NCBI GenBank assembly: GCA_964471825.1
Contig: CAYYKD010000013.1
Coordinates: 19,896-83,895 of the forward strand
Length of the DNA stretch: 64,000 nucleotides
From: CAYYKD01 sp964471825
Lineage (GTDB): Bacteria; Spirochaetota; GWE2-31-10; CAYYKD01
Direction of reading: 5' to 3'
Below the pieces are notes generated by a model. The model was not told the DNA's origin, did no database searches, and saw nothing but the letters and a program-made list of their open reading frames with translations. How positions within the stretch are numbered: the stretch's first letter is position 1; each line of letters starts with the position of its first letter. A program made the position numbers and the translations under genes. Positions 35,863 to 45,438 of the stretch are shown here, one piece after another.

Positions 35863-36844
35863 CAACTTCTCCTTGATTTTCTATTCTAAGTTTAATTAAA
35901 ATTTTACCATCATATATTGTAAATGAGCCGCTCGCATTCTCTATCCTTGTCTTTGTTATTTTTAGACCTGTTCCTTTGCCGGGCATATCCTCTGTCAATT
36001 TAAGTGCTGAATCATAGACCTCTATATATCGATATTCCTTGTCGCTATATGCTTTAATAAATATGGTAAGGCCATCGGTTATTCGATTGTGTTTAATAGA
36101 GTTTTCAACAAGGGGTTGTATAATAAATGGAAGTATAATAAAATCCTCTGAGATCTCGGTTACCAAGGATATAATATCACCAAACCTGAGTCTCTGAAAG
36201 GCAATATATTTTTTGATTATCTCAATCTCATCAGAGAGCATAACAAATTTCAAGTTGTCTGAGTCTAGTGAGTATCTAAGAATTTCGCTTAGATCAATGA
36301 GTGACTTCTCAATCTTATTGCTGTCTTTTGAGATAGAAACAAGAGTGTTTAGAGCATTAAATAGAAAGTGCGGGTTAAGTTTGGCAAGAAGACTTTTATA
36401 CTCAATCTCCTTTCTGAGTGTTCTTTCCTCGATTATGATTTTATTATTAAGGTTTATCTTATTCATAAAGAAGAAGATCATATTCTGTATTATCGTTATT
36501 GATAAACTCATAACGAGGTTGCCTGTAACAGAGTGTGCAAAAAAGTTTCTTCTAAGCAAAACAAAAATAGATTCTGATAGGTAAAAAATAATAAGTCCAA
36601 TAATGCTTGATGTAAAGATAATGAGAAAGGTGATAATAAAAATAATATAGATATTCTGTTTCTGAAGCAGATTGTATATAATAAAGAGATTTATAGTTGC
36701 AGAGATAGAAAAGAAGAGTGAATTAAGCAGCGAGAATTTTAAAACTGTTAATGAATATCCATCATTTGTCCAGTTAAAAATAAATGTTATCAGAAAGGTT
36801 GTTAAAAAAAGTGTTATAAATGATAGTAATGTAATTTTTTTCAT
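35852..36844 (-). CDS. LytS/YehU-type sensor histidine kinase
   Basis: 330 aa. Four N-terminal membrane helices (about 5-25, 35-58, 66-90, 105-128), no clear extracellular domain, then a His_kinase domain with the acceptor His159 in LNPHFLFNALNTL and a short ATPase domain (VENSIKHN N-box, GKGTGLKITKTRI G-box). Signals through the adjacent LytTR regulator. Regulated genes are unknown; the pair is divergent from nothing nearby and lies between exbB and the DUF4337-like gene. Confidence 0.9.
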   Translation of the reverse strand: MKKITLLSFITLFLTTFLITFIFNWTNDGYSLTVLKFSLLNSLFFSISATINLFIIYNLLQKQNIYIIFIITFLIIFTSSIIGLIIFYLSESIFVLLRRNFFAHSVTGNLVMSLSITIIQNMIFFFMNKINLNNKIIIEERTLRKEIEYKSLLAKLNPHFLFNALNTLVSISKDSNKIEKSLIDLSEILRYSLDSDNLKFVMLSDEIEIIKKYIAFQRLRFGDIISLVTEISEDFIILPFIIQPLVENSIKHNRITDGLTIFIKAYSDKEYRYIEVYDSALKLTEDMPGKGTGLKITKTRIENASGSFTIYDGKILIKLRIENQGEVDEI

Positions 36845-36918
36845 GATTTATCTACGATGAGTATAGCAGATTTTATTACAATACAGCAAGAACTTTTAAA
36901 AATTAATTTTATATTTAA

Positions 36919-36953
36919 CAAGAGCCTCTAATATTTAACAATAGAGGCTCTTG
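36919..36953. repeat. 12-bp inverted repeat of the GAGGCTCTTG family
   Basis: CAAGAGCCTCTA (36919-36930) and TAGAGGCTCTTG (36942-36953), perfectly complementary around 11 bases. The motif recurs at 4392, 12291 and 37829. May be a minimal MITE or a hairpin terminator-like structure. Confidence 0.7.
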
Positions 36954-37021
36954 CGGTATCCGCTACCACCAAAGCCTCTATAAAATAAAATTATATAAAA
37001 TATAAAAATGTAAAATGCTTC

Positions 37022-37693
37022 TTACAATACAAATGGGTAGGCGTATATGAAACCTACGGTGGTAAATATTAATCCTAATATTCCTGATGTAATTAGTAAA
37101 ATAAAAAATATTGATTTTAATTTTTTTCTTTGTATAACAAGAGCAACGGCACCAATTACCATCGATATTTGTAGAAATAGATCTGATAGATCGAAATAGT
37201 CACAGGCCCTACCTAATCCGTTTGCTATCTCTCTGTATTGATCTGCTCCAACTATATTACCAAACTTACCATCTTTGTCATCCTGAACCCAGTCTTTTGA
37301 ATCTATAGCTGAGGAACCGCGCTTAATTTCATTTTTTTCTCGTTCATACTTTAAACTTCGTTTGTCAAGCTTCTCTATTTGACTTTTAATACCGCTTTCT
37401 AACTGCGGACTGATTGCACCTGCTTCGAGTAAGTTTTTTAACAGATCACTTTGACCTTCAATAAGAGTCTGTTTAATCCCTTTAGAGTTAAACCATTCAT
37501 ACTGAGAGGCCGATAGGCCGTTAGCCAGAAGCTCATCGCCGCCATACTTACCGCCAAGTAAAGATGAGATGGCAAGAACTGCCGCAAAGAATGCTAATGT
37601 TAAGGCAATAATAATTTCAAATCTCTTTTCATCTCTTTCTTCCTTAGATTCGTCAATTTTTTGTTCACTATTGTTTTGCATACCATTATCCAT
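37022..37693 (-). CDS. DUF4337-like membrane protein
   Basis: 223 aa. Cytoplasmic N-terminus, membrane helix at 28-46 followed by GLSASQYEWFNSKGIKQ (the sASxxWxxYqaKxxKq pattern of DUF4337), a charged helical middle (85-135), and two C-terminal helices (168-190, 195-220). Function of the family is not known. SD AAAAGGAG 5 bases before the ATG. Confidence 0.75.
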   Translation of the reverse strand: MDNGMQNNSEQKIDESKEERDEKRFEIIIALTLAFFAAVLAISSLLGGKYGGDELLANGLSASQYEWFNSKGIKQTLIEGQSDLLKNLLEAGAISPQLESGIKSQIEKLDKRSLKYEREKNEIKRGSSAIDSKDWVQDDKDGKFGNIVGADQYREIANGLGRACDYFDLSDLFLQISMVIGAVALVIQRKKLKSIFFILLITSGILGLIFTTVGFIYAYPFVL

Positions 37694-37829
37694 GTTAACT
37701 CCTTTTGATTTAACAATTATATCATGACAGTATTTTTTTTCAAGTAAAAATTGTGTTTTTCTATAATTGTTTTTTTTCTATGAAAAAAATCTACAGACAA
37801 TCTAAACAGCATTTATTTAACTTACAACA

Positions 37830-37971
37830 GAGGCTCTTTCAAAACTCGATATTTTTTACTAGATCAAGGAGTGATGAGTCTAAAGCCCGGAGTTTACTTT
37901 GCGTAAATGAGGACTTTAGGCGAAGAACGACAAAGAGATAGAAAATAAAGAGCGAGTTTTGAAAGAGCCTC
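37830..37971. mobile_element. MITE-like element with perfect 19-bp terminal inverted repeats
   Basis: GAGGCTCTTTCAAAACTCG at 37830-37848 and its exact inverse at 37953-37971 enclose 104 bp without coding capacity, including a CTAAAGCCC...GGACTTTAGG stem. Ends match the dispersed GAGGCTCTTGC motif, suggesting a repeat family. The remainder of 37694-38259 is AT-rich and holds only the promoter region for the LuxR-type gene (GAGCT-AACAGG-AGCTC hairpin near 38186). Confidence 0.7.
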
Positions 37972-38259
37972 AACATGGTATACTTCCAGAAATACTCAAT
38001 TTGCACTTGAGTTGCTTGATAAAAATAAAAATGTAAAAAATGATCCCGCGGAATCTCATGAAATTTGAAATAAGGTGATGTGGTTCGGCATCTGGCATAT
38101 TGATTTAAAAAATAATAATAAAAAATAAACACTATAAAATTAATGACATTAATAGTATAGTCATTTATGTACGATGAGTTGTGGAGCTAACAGGAGCTCT
38201 TTATAAAAATCAAATAGTAAGTTTTATTGATCAATGTATTTGAGTGAGGTTGTTTAAAT

Positions 38260-39168
38260 ATGAGTCAATTAACCGTAGTTTATTTTATGACAGCTGTTTT
38301 AATTGCTATTGCGACACTATCAATTTCTATTGTATTTTATTTTCAAACCAGAAATAAACTAATTTTGTTTTATAATATTTTTTCAATAAATATTGCTTAT
38401 AGTTGCATTATGTCTTTTATAACAAGGTATCTGGTGGTAAATTCTCAAGATTTTTTCGATAAAAACTTGGATCTTGTTAGACTGTTAAATGTTCCTCCAT
38501 TTACCTTATTAATCTTTACAATACCTTTATTTATTCAATCCTTTATTGAATTTCGTTTTTCAAGACATTATAATGTGTTTTTTGGTACACTATCGGTCTT
38601 TTTCATCGTAATGGATGTTTTTATATTAAAATTTAAGCACCCTTTATTTTCAGATGTTGTATATGTCTTTATAATAATTTCTATATTTTACAGCTTCTTT
38701 ATAGGGTTGTTATTTTATAAAAAAATAACTGATGACAAAAAAAGAAAATTGTTTAGAAACATTTTAATTCTTTTTGCAATACTAATACCCGGCTATATAG
38801 TAGATATCATTTTTGATATGAAGTTGTTGTCTCTTTTTGAACACTATCCAAATTTTATGTGGTTTTATCCGATTCTGTACTCCGTACAGGCTGTTGTTAT
38901 TACAGTCAGTCTTGTTAGGTATATTGATTTTAATCATAAAATAGAAATTGATGAGAAATATTCAAATATAGATATTTATAAAGAATACGATGTCACTGAA
39001 AGGGAAAAAGAAATCATACTTCTTATACTTAAAGGATATTCAAATTTAAAAATTGGGGATACACTTTTCATATCAGTAAATACTGTAAAAAAACATATTT
39101 ACAACCTATTTAAAAAAATGGATGTACAAAACAGGTTTGAATTAATACACAAAATAACAAAATCATAG
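38260..39168 (+). CDS. membrane-bound LuxR-type transcription regulator
   Basis: 302 aa. Seven hydrophobic segments (about 8-28, 35-56, 77-97, 104-122, 128-149, 160-180, 200-220) then a LuxR/FixJ helix-turn-helix (about 245-302: EREKEIILLILKGYSNLKIG, VNTVKKHIYNLFKKM). This is the 7TM-LuxR layout, in which DNA binding is tethered to the membrane and probably tuned by a membrane signal. Transcribed towards, and the natural regulator of, the lipoprotein-ABC-hydrolase genes that follow. SD GAGG upstream of the ATG. Confidence 0.87.
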   Translation: MSQLTVVYFMTAVLIAIATLSISIVFYFQTRNKLILFYNIFSINIAYSCIMSFITRYLVVNSQDFFDKNLDLVRLLNVPPFTLLIFTIPLFIQSFIEFRFSRHYNVFFGTLSVFFIVMDVFILKFKHPLFSDVVYVFIIISIFYSFFIGLLFYKKITDDKKRKLFRNILILFAILIPGYIVDIIFDMKLLSLFEHYPNFMWFYPILYSVQAVVITVSLVRYIDFNHKIEIDEKYSNIDIYKEYDVTEREKEIILLILKGYSNLKIGDTLFISVNTVKKHIYNLFKKMDVQNRFELIHKITKS

Positions 39169-39327
39169 TTTACGAGTCTCACCGAAAAAATATGCTTCGC
39201 AAAAATTAAAAATATACACCAAAGTAGTATCAATTTCATACCTTAGTATTATTGTATAATTGTCAAAGAAAGATTATGTTTGCCCTGTGTAGATACCTGA
39301 CAAATTTTTAAATAAAGGGGCAAGTAA

Positions 39328-39495
39328 ATGTGTAACAAAAATGTTACTGCTTTTATGATTTTGTTTTTTATCAATCTATCGATTTTTTGTGATACAAGCA
39401 CAGATGTAAATCCCATCAAATTCAGAGGACTAGTTAATCTATCTATAGTCAACGAGTATGGAGAGCAAAAAAAATATTTAAGGATAAGAATATGA
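39328..39495 (+). CDS. small lipoprotein, 55 aa
   Basis: ATG at 39328 with AAGGGGC 6 bases upstream. MCNKNVTAFMILFFINLSIF then Cys21 followed by DTSTD: a lipoprotein signal peptide with lipobox LSIFC, loose as in spirochaetes, and an acidic +2 residue. The mature part is only about 35 residues (KFRGLVNLSIVNEYGEQ) and ends at TGA 39493-39495, overlapping the next ATG by 4 bases. It may be an exported peptide precursor or a truncated lipoprotein. The tight coupling to the secreted protein and ABC genes argues for a joint function. Confidence 0.65.
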   Translation: MCNKNVTAFMILFFINLSIFCDTSTDVNPIKFRGLVNLSIVNEYGEQKKYLRIRI

Positions 39496-40310
39496 AGAAT
39501 ATAATAATAATGTGTGTTGTAATTATTGGTTTGAGTTATTTAAATGCAAGCGAATTAAGTAATTATATAAAAAATGATACGGACATGAGTGTGTATTTTC
39601 CAAAGAGTCAAGTGTCAAAAGGAAAGGTAAGTTACGGTATTGATGGGTTAAGAATAGAAGAAACATTTGAAATAAAGTTGGAAAAAAATGAGAACGGAAA
39701 TGTAACAATGAATAAAACCGGATACAATTTAGACGGTAAATTAGCATCAAAAACTATTTTTCATTTTGATAAAACTTTGAGAACTCTTAAAAATTATGTT
39801 CAGATATTTAATATTGAAATAATTAAAAAAATTAAGTGGGATACTCTGATTGCGGAAATCTCAGGAGACAACAGGAATTTTACTATTAACAATTATAAAC
39901 AAGGTGCAAAAGTAAATGCTTCCCGTTCTTTGGTCTTAGATAACAATACTGTTTACATGGACACGATTAAGGTGTTCTTATTGGGCTGTTTAAACAAGGG
40001 TATTAGAAATTTTAATGCCGACCTCATTGTAGATAGTCAAAACATAAAGATACCTGTAGAATTTGAATTAGTCAGAACAAAGAATTTATTAACTCTGTCA
40101 CCTGAGTATAAAGATGTGCCTGATTTTTTTGTAAAAAACTCTGTCTCTGATGAAGAATTTTTTGTCTATATATTTAAATTTTCAGGAATTGCATGGGCAT
40201 TTTATCCATATAGATTTTATGTTGCGTACAAAAAAGACCCTTCATATAAATATGCAGCATATTGGGGAGAGGACCCAAAAAACGCAGTGTTTGAAATGAT
40301 AGAAAAATAA
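39492..40310 (+). CDS. secreted protein of unknown function, 272 aa
   Basis: Signal peptide MKNIIIMCVVIIGLSYLNAS, then a soluble beta-rich domain (FHFDKTLRTLKNYVQIF, DTLIAEISGDNRNF, and a last segment with FAWAFYPYRFYVAYKKDP). The plan resembles DUF3108-like or LolA/lipoprotein-carrier-like single-domain periplasmic proteins, but no motif is decisive. Translationally coupled to the small lipoprotein (ATGA) and 17 bases before the ABC ATPase gene. SD AAGGAT. Confidence 0.7.
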   Translation: MKNIIIMCVVIIGLSYLNASELSNYIKNDTDMSVYFPKSQVSKGKVSYGIDGLRIEETFEIKLEKNENGNVTMNKTGYNLDGKLASKTIFHFDKTLRTLKNYVQIFNIEIIKKIKWDTLIAEISGDNRNFTINNYKQGAKVNASRSLVLDNNTVYMDTIKVFLLGCLNKGIRNFNADLIVDSQNIKIPVEFELVRTKNLLTLSPEYKDVPDFFVKNSVSDEEFFVYIFKFSGIAWAFYPYRFYVAYKKDPSYKYAAYWGEDPKNAVFEMIEK

Positions 40311-40327
40311 AACAAAAAGGAATAGAC

Positions 40328-41086
40328 ATGTCTGAAATAATAATAAAAACAAATAATCTTACTAAGCAATATGAAACTGAAGGGATAAAAGTAACAGTTT
40401 CGAGAAAACTAAACCTCGAAATTATAAAAGGTGAGTTTGCTGTTATAATGGGAAGTTCCGGATCCGGAAAATCAACTTTGCTTTATTTGCTGAGTGGTCT
40501 TGAAAAAGTGTCCGATGGTGAAGTGTGGTTTAGAAATGAGCGGATTGATAACATATCTGAACGCGATCTTGCCGTCATACGACGGAAGGGTATGGGGTTT
40601 GTATTTCAAAACATAAATCTTGTTTCCAATCTTTCTATATACGAAAATATATTGGTCTCGGCATATCTGGTGGAAAAAGACCGCAAAAAAGCTAACAAAA
40701 AGGCAAAGGAGTTGTTGCAGAAGCTAAATATTGACAATCTATCAGAAAGACTCCCTTCACAGCTATCCGGCGGTGAGCAGCAAAGAGGGGCTATACTAAG
40801 AGCATTGGTGAATAGTCCTGAAGTTCTATTTGCCGATGAACCCACAGGCGCACTTAATTTTGCTACGGGACAGGTCATCCTTGATCATTTTAATGAGATC
40901 AATAACGAGGGACAAACAATCGTTATGGTTACACATGATGTAAAAGCAGCTAGCAGAGGATCGAGAGTTCTGTTTATGCGGGACGGTAATATTGAAGGGG
41001 ATTTTACATTTGATAAGAAAAAATCTCTTACCTGGGATGAAAAAGAAAAAATCCTTATTGAATTTTTATCAGAAAAAGGATGGTAG
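40328..41086 (+). CDS. ABC transporter ATPase, MacB/LolD type
   Basis: 252 aa. Walker A GSSGSGKST (about 43-51), Q-loop VFQNINLVSNLS, signature LSGGEQQRGAILRAL, Walker B VLFADEPTGALN, H-switch VTHD. The FQxxxLxxxLTxxEN-like region and DEPTGALN are typical of the LolD/MacB/FtsE group that works with FtsX-like permeases. Four bases before the permease gene. Energises export or extraction rather than import. Confidence 0.94.
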   Translation: MSEIIIKTNNLTKQYETEGIKVTVSRKLNLEIIKGEFAVIMGSSGSGKSTLLYLLSGLEKVSDGEVWFRNERIDNISERDLAVIRRKGMGFVFQNINLVSNLSIYENILVSAYLVEKDRKKANKKAKELLQKLNIDNLSERLPSQLSGGEQQRGAILRALVNSPEVLFADEPTGALNFATGQVILDHFNEINNEGQTIVMVTHDVKAASRGSRVLFMRDGNIEGDFTFDKKKSLTWDEKEKILIEFLSEKGW

Positions 41087-41090
41087 GCAA

Positions 41091-43451
41091 ATGAGAAGTG
41101 TAGTTTTAATGGCGATTGCCAATATAAAAAAGCGTAAAATGCAATCATTGTTGATAGGAGTTACCTTTTTGGTTACTACAGTACTTTTTTTCACTTCATT
41201 AGGAATTATTTTTTCAATGCAAAAGCCGGTGGAGAAAATGCTCGATAGACTAAAAGTCTCGCATTTGACAATATCAATTGATAAAAAAATCTATGATGGC
41301 GATAGGGTTTTAAACTGGTGGAAACATCACAGGGATGTTGAAACAGTCGCTGAGTATCCGTATTATCAGACAACGAATCTGCCCATTTATAAAAACAGGG
41401 AACTTTCAGCTTATTTTTATTTATCTGAGCGCAACATTGATAATGAAACCATTGATATATTAGAGTTTGTTGAAGGGGTAAAAAAAGACACGCCGGACTC
41501 AGGCGAGATATGGATAAATAATTCTATAGCTCAAGCCTCGAAAATCAAAGTCGGGGATATTATTAGTATTCCTACACCTTTCGGCCTAAAAGATATGAAG
41601 GTTGGAGCAATTATCATAGACGGTGTTTTTAGCCATGGATTTAACAATCCTACAAGAGCGTGGATTGGTGCAGGCGAGCTTCCGTTTTATTATCCGATTA
41701 ATTCTATAAACTCATCATTTCTTGGGGTAAGACTAAGAAATGTTGAAAATGTTGATAAAGTTTGGAAAGAATTTACTGATTATATGGGTGGCGGTTATAA
41801 CTGTATCCAGTATGTTTATAAAACAATAAACTCTATGTATATGTTATTTTTAAATGTATTAAGCGTAATAATGTTGATTTTTTCCGGTTTGTTGGTAACA
41901 ATATCAGTTTTTATAATTTACTCATCTATTTCTTCGTCGATATTGTCGGAATATAGACAGATTGGTATATTAAAATCACAAGGTTTTACACCGCTTAATA
42001 TCATCTCAATATTTTTAATACAGTTTAGTTTGACATCAGTAGTTTTTATTCCTCCAGGTATTTTGATCGGCTTATTTTCGGTGAATGTAATTTTATCTTT
42101 GATATTAAAATCTGTAGGTGCTATAAATTTAGATGTTTCTTTAGTCGGCATTGCACTTATGAGTTTTATATCTATTATTGGCATTATTCTGATTACTACA
42201 TTCTTGAGTGGTTTAAAAGCGGGTTCTATAAAAGCAGGCATTGCTATTAAGAACGGTGCACCTGAAACAAAAGTGTCAAAAAATCAAATATTTCGTATAG
42301 ATAAGTTAAGTTTAAATTTGCCATTCATAATCGGATTAAAAAATCTTTTGATTCAAAAAAGACGCTCTTTTATAATCGGACTCGGCAATGCACTTACAGT
42401 TATTGTTATTCTAACCGGTATAAATTTGGTAAGCTCTTTTACTAATGCTACTAAGCATATTGAAAAATGGGGTATCGATAGTTCTGACATTTCAATCAAC
42501 AGATCGGGCAAAAGGTTTAAAATTGATCATGAAGATTTTATGAATAAAATGGAGAATGAACAAAATATTAAAATAGTAATCCCGACTGATTTTGTTTTAG
42601 CAAGTACACCTAACATTGATGACAAAGCATCAAGACAGTTGTACGGTAATATTTATGATGGAAATCTTGATAATCTTAAAATAGCAAATATCGAAGGAAC
42701 AAGTCCTCAGGCTGAAAATGAAATCTCATTGGATTTCTCTTTGGCCAATTATTATAATAAAAAATGTGGGGATATGATCGAGTTGATACTTTACGGCGAA
42801 AAGCTTAATTTTAAAATATCAGGTATATATCAATCTGTAATTAATAACGGATTCAGTTTTAAAATGCAGATGAAAGCAATAAAAAAAATTATACCGATCT
42901 ACATGCCTCAATTTTACAGTGTTATTCTAAAGGATAATTCTAGTAAGACTCAATATATTGAGTATCTTCAGAAAAAATATGGAGAGGCCATAACAGTTCA
43001 AATACCGGAGGAAGGGATTAAGAAAACCTTTGGAGCGATCATTATTAACATTAAACTATCATTTGCCTTTATAATTATGATGTTTCTAGTTGTTTCATTT
43101 ACGACTATATTTAACACGGGGATGATAGATATACAGGAGAATAAAAGGAATTTCGGAATTTTAAAGACAATTGGGTTTAAACCGAGTGAATTGAGGTTTT
43201 CTCAAGTTTTTAAGACAATGTCGATCTCATTGATAGGTGCAATCTTGGGTGTTACTTTATGGATTAATCTGTTCCCGATAATTCTAAATAGTATTTTTAT
43301 TTCGGTGGGTCTTAAATATTTTCCAATTCATATGGATTATATCCTAACGATCCTAACAATACCATCAATAACAATTTTTTCAGGGTTATCAGCCTGGATA
43401 CCATCAGGGCAGATATTAAAAATAAATCCTAAAACACTAATCGTTGAATAA
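41091..43451 (+). CDS. large FtsX-type ABC permease
   Basis: 786 aa from ATG 41091 (GGTAGGC upstream; an in-frame extension to 40992 overlaps the ATPase gene and is rejected). Two repeated FtsX units: helix at 12-33, an extracytoplasmic domain to about 240, helices near 255-280, 305-330, 360-385; then helix near 425-447, a second outer domain, and helices near 655-680, 710-735, 755-778. This double-FtsX design matches exporters/mechanotransmitters of the MacB and LolCDE class. With the ATPase, it forms a heterodimeric system. Confidence 0.9.
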   Translation: MRSVVLMAIANIKKRKMQSLLIGVTFLVTTVLFFTSLGIIFSMQKPVEKMLDRLKVSHLTISIDKKIYDGDRVLNWWKHHRDVETVAEYPYYQTTNLPIYKNRELSAYFYLSERNIDNETIDILEFVEGVKKDTPDSGEIWINNSIAQASKIKVGDIISIPTPFGLKDMKVGAIIIDGVFSHGFNNPTRAWIGAGELPFYYPINSINSSFLGVRLRNVENVDKVWKEFTDYMGGGYNCIQYVYKTINSMYMLFLNVLSVIMLIFSGLLVTISVFIIYSSISSSILSEYRQIGILKSQGFTPLNIISIFLIQFSLTSVVFIPPGILIGLFSVNVILSLILKSVGAINLDVSLVGIALMSFISIIGIILITTFLSGLKAGSIKAGIAIKNGAPETKVSKNQIFRIDKLSLNLPFIIGLKNLLIQKRRSFIIGLGNALTVIVILTGINLVSSFTNATKHIEKWGIDSSDISINRSGKRFKIDHEDFMNKMENEQNIKIVIPTDFVLASTPNIDDKASRQLYGNIYDGNLDNLKIANIEGTSPQAENEISLDFSLANYYNKKCGDMIELILYGEKLNFKISGIYQSVINNGFSFKMQMKAIKKIIPIYMPQFYSVILKDNSSKTQYIEYLQKKYGEAITVQIPEEGIKKTFGAIIINIKLSFAFIIMMFLVVSFTTIFNTGMIDIQENKRNFGILKTIGFKPSELRFSQVFKTMSISLIGAILGVTLWINLFPIILNSIFISVGLKYFPIHMDYILTILTIPSITIFSGLSAWIPSGQILKINPKTLIVE

Positions 43452-43474
43452 ACAAAACTACTTGGAGAGTATCT

Positions 43475-45358
43475 ATGAAAGATTTTATTAGAATTCTAAT
43501 GTTCATTTCACTTATATCGCCTATTCATTCTCAGGATATTTCATTGAGAAAAATTGACACATACATTAAAGAATACAAAGAAAAAACGCCGATCCCCGGA
43601 ATGTCTATTGTAATCGTCAAGGACGATAAAATCATTTTCGCGAAAGGCTATGGGCTGGAAGTTTTGGGGGATGACAAGGCTATGACAGAAAACAGTTCCT
43701 CAGGAATTGGATCATTAACGAAGTCTCTAACAGCTTTGGCAGTAATGCAACTAGTTGAAAAAGGAAAGATTAACCTATCAGATCCGGTTATAAAATACGC
43801 ACCGTCATTTAAACTTACTCCAAAAGAGTTAAGTGACAGGATAACAGTGCAAATGTTATTGTCTAACAGTTCTGGGATACCGGCGGTCGATGATTGGACA
43901 ATTAATCTTGATACTTCTGAAAATGCTTCAAAAAACTTGTTGAAGAGTTTGAGCAACTATAAAATACAAAGAACACCAGGCCAATCATTTGAGTACTCAA
44001 ATGAAGGTTGGGTAGTGCTTGGTCTTATAATTGAAAATGTTACAGGAATGAAGTATGAAAAATATATACAGAAAAATATTTTTGAACCTTTGAAAATGGA
44101 CAGATCAACAACTGATGGCAGATTATTTAATAGAATTGGTGTTCTGTATGGTCATGATGCGGGTATAGAGTCTGCTGTTGCAAGGACAGATAATCTCGAA
44201 TCGTTCTCACCGGCTTTTATTGCTGCCGGATCATCTACCAGGTGCAGTGCGGAAAATCTCGGTCACTATCTTATAATGCTTCTAAATGGTGGCGAGTATA
44301 AAGGCATTAGGTTGATAACAAGGAGTAGCATCGATCAGATGTGGAAGCCGGCTATAAATATGCCCGGTTTATCATATGACCTGGGCGGTGACGGTGAGGA
44401 TAGCCATTATGGTTACGGTTGGATGATTACGAAAGTAGATGGTCGGGATTATATTGAACATATGGGTAGCTGCATGGCTATGTCAAGTCAAACTATGATT
44501 GATATAAAAAACAAGATTGGCATCAGTATTCTGTTTAATATTACACCCTATGACAAGTATAAATATCCGACAAGCACAAACTTTACTCTAAATCTTTTTA
44601 ACATCCTCTTGGATAGACCGCTAACGGCCTATGGAAAACCGAGAGTCAATGATCCAAATCTTAAAGCTAAGTTTATAGAAATGCCGCGTGAACAAAAAAA
44701 TAAATATCTGGGAATATATACAACCGATAACGGAAACTCTTTAAAAGTTTCTATTAATAAAGAAAACAAACTAGTTGCAATGTACAGAGCGGGAAATTCT
44801 AAGATGTATTATGAGTTTCTATTTATGAACAAAGCAAGCATTGTAGCAAAAAATATAATCGGAACATATAGCGGGCAATATTTATTTAATCCCGATGGAG
44901 ATGTTATCGGTTTGACTATAACTGGTCAAAACTTTAAAAAGAAAACTAGGATAGTTGAGGAGAAGTTTAAGGCGGTTTTTTCAAAAGATAAGAAATTAAA
45001 CCTTATAGTACCTAAAAAATCTGACATAGAATGGGTAAATAACAGTTTCAAAATAACAGATGTTAATTATTATATAATCGGAGGATATCAATCAAGTTTT
45101 AAAGACATACTGACCTATTGCCAAAGTAGGAGTAAAATAGTTGAGCAAAGTGATGAATTGTCGTTTTCTCAAGGATCATACTTATGGAAACAAAAGACAT
45201 ATCGTATTGAAAATAATGAATACAATCAAAACATAATTCTCTGGACAGAACATAACAATATGTTGTTCTACATTTCCATATTTGCCAATAGAACCGGTAT
45301 GTCTAAAACTATTCAAGAAGTTCTAAATCCTATAGTGGAAAGTATTGATTTAAATTAG
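43475..45358 (+). CDS. exported serine hydrolase (beta-lactamase/PBP class C) with extra C-terminal domain
   Basis: 627 aa. Signal peptide (MKDFIRILMFISLISPIHSQ). Catalytic domain 25-390: Ser80-LT-Lys83 (SLTK), YSN (174-176), HMG (329-331). Residues 400-627 form an added beta-rich domain (KYLGIYTTDNGNSLKVSI, QYLFNPDGDVIGLTITGQNF) seen in some periplasmic esterases/peptidases. Twenty-four bases after the permease; likely the enzymatic output of the cluster. The family includes D-aminopeptidases and D-Ala-D-Ala carboxypeptidases, so a D-amino acid peptide substrate is possible. Distinct from the shorter homologue at 21281. Confidence 0.87.
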   Translation: MKDFIRILMFISLISPIHSQDISLRKIDTYIKEYKEKTPIPGMSIVIVKDDKIIFAKGYGLEVLGDDKAMTENSSSGIGSLTKSLTALAVMQLVEKGKINLSDPVIKYAPSFKLTPKELSDRITVQMLLSNSSGIPAVDDWTINLDTSENASKNLLKSLSNYKIQRTPGQSFEYSNEGWVVLGLIIENVTGMKYEKYIQKNIFEPLKMDRSTTDGRLFNRIGVLYGHDAGIESAVARTDNLESFSPAFIAAGSSTRCSAENLGHYLIMLLNGGEYKGIRLITRSSIDQMWKPAINMPGLSYDLGGDGEDSHYGYGWMITKVDGRDYIEHMGSCMAMSSQTMIDIKNKIGISILFNITPYDKYKYPTSTNFTLNLFNILLDRPLTAYGKPRVNDPNLKAKFIEMPREQKNKYLGIYTTDNGNSLKVSINKENKLVAMYRAGNSKMYYEFLFMNKASIVAKNIIGTYSGQYLFNPDGDVIGLTITGQNFKKKTRIVEEKFKAVFSKDKKLNLIVPKKSDIEWVNNSFKITDVNYYIIGGYQSSFKDILTYCQSRSKIVEQSDELSFSQGSYLWKQKTYRIENNEYNQNIILWTEHNNMLFYISIFANRTGMSKTIQEVLNPIVESIDLN

Positions 45359-45409
45359 AGTGATTCCTTTTAGTATTGTAAAAATAAAAATAAATAAATA
45401 AATATGTTC

Positions 45410-45438
45410 TTGACTCTAATAAAATTTATCATTAAACT
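45410..45438 (+). promoter_or_regulatory. sigma70-like promoter of the tetR-efflux operon
   Basis: TTGACT (45410-45415), 17-base spacer, TAAACT (45433-45438). The palindrome at 45439-45467 begins right at its downstream edge. Confidence 0.65.

Noticed and set aside
40992..41090. Extended N-terminus of the FtsX permease
   Set aside because: Overlaps the ATPase gene; ATG at 41091 has a Shine-Dalgarno site and begins right before the first membrane helix.
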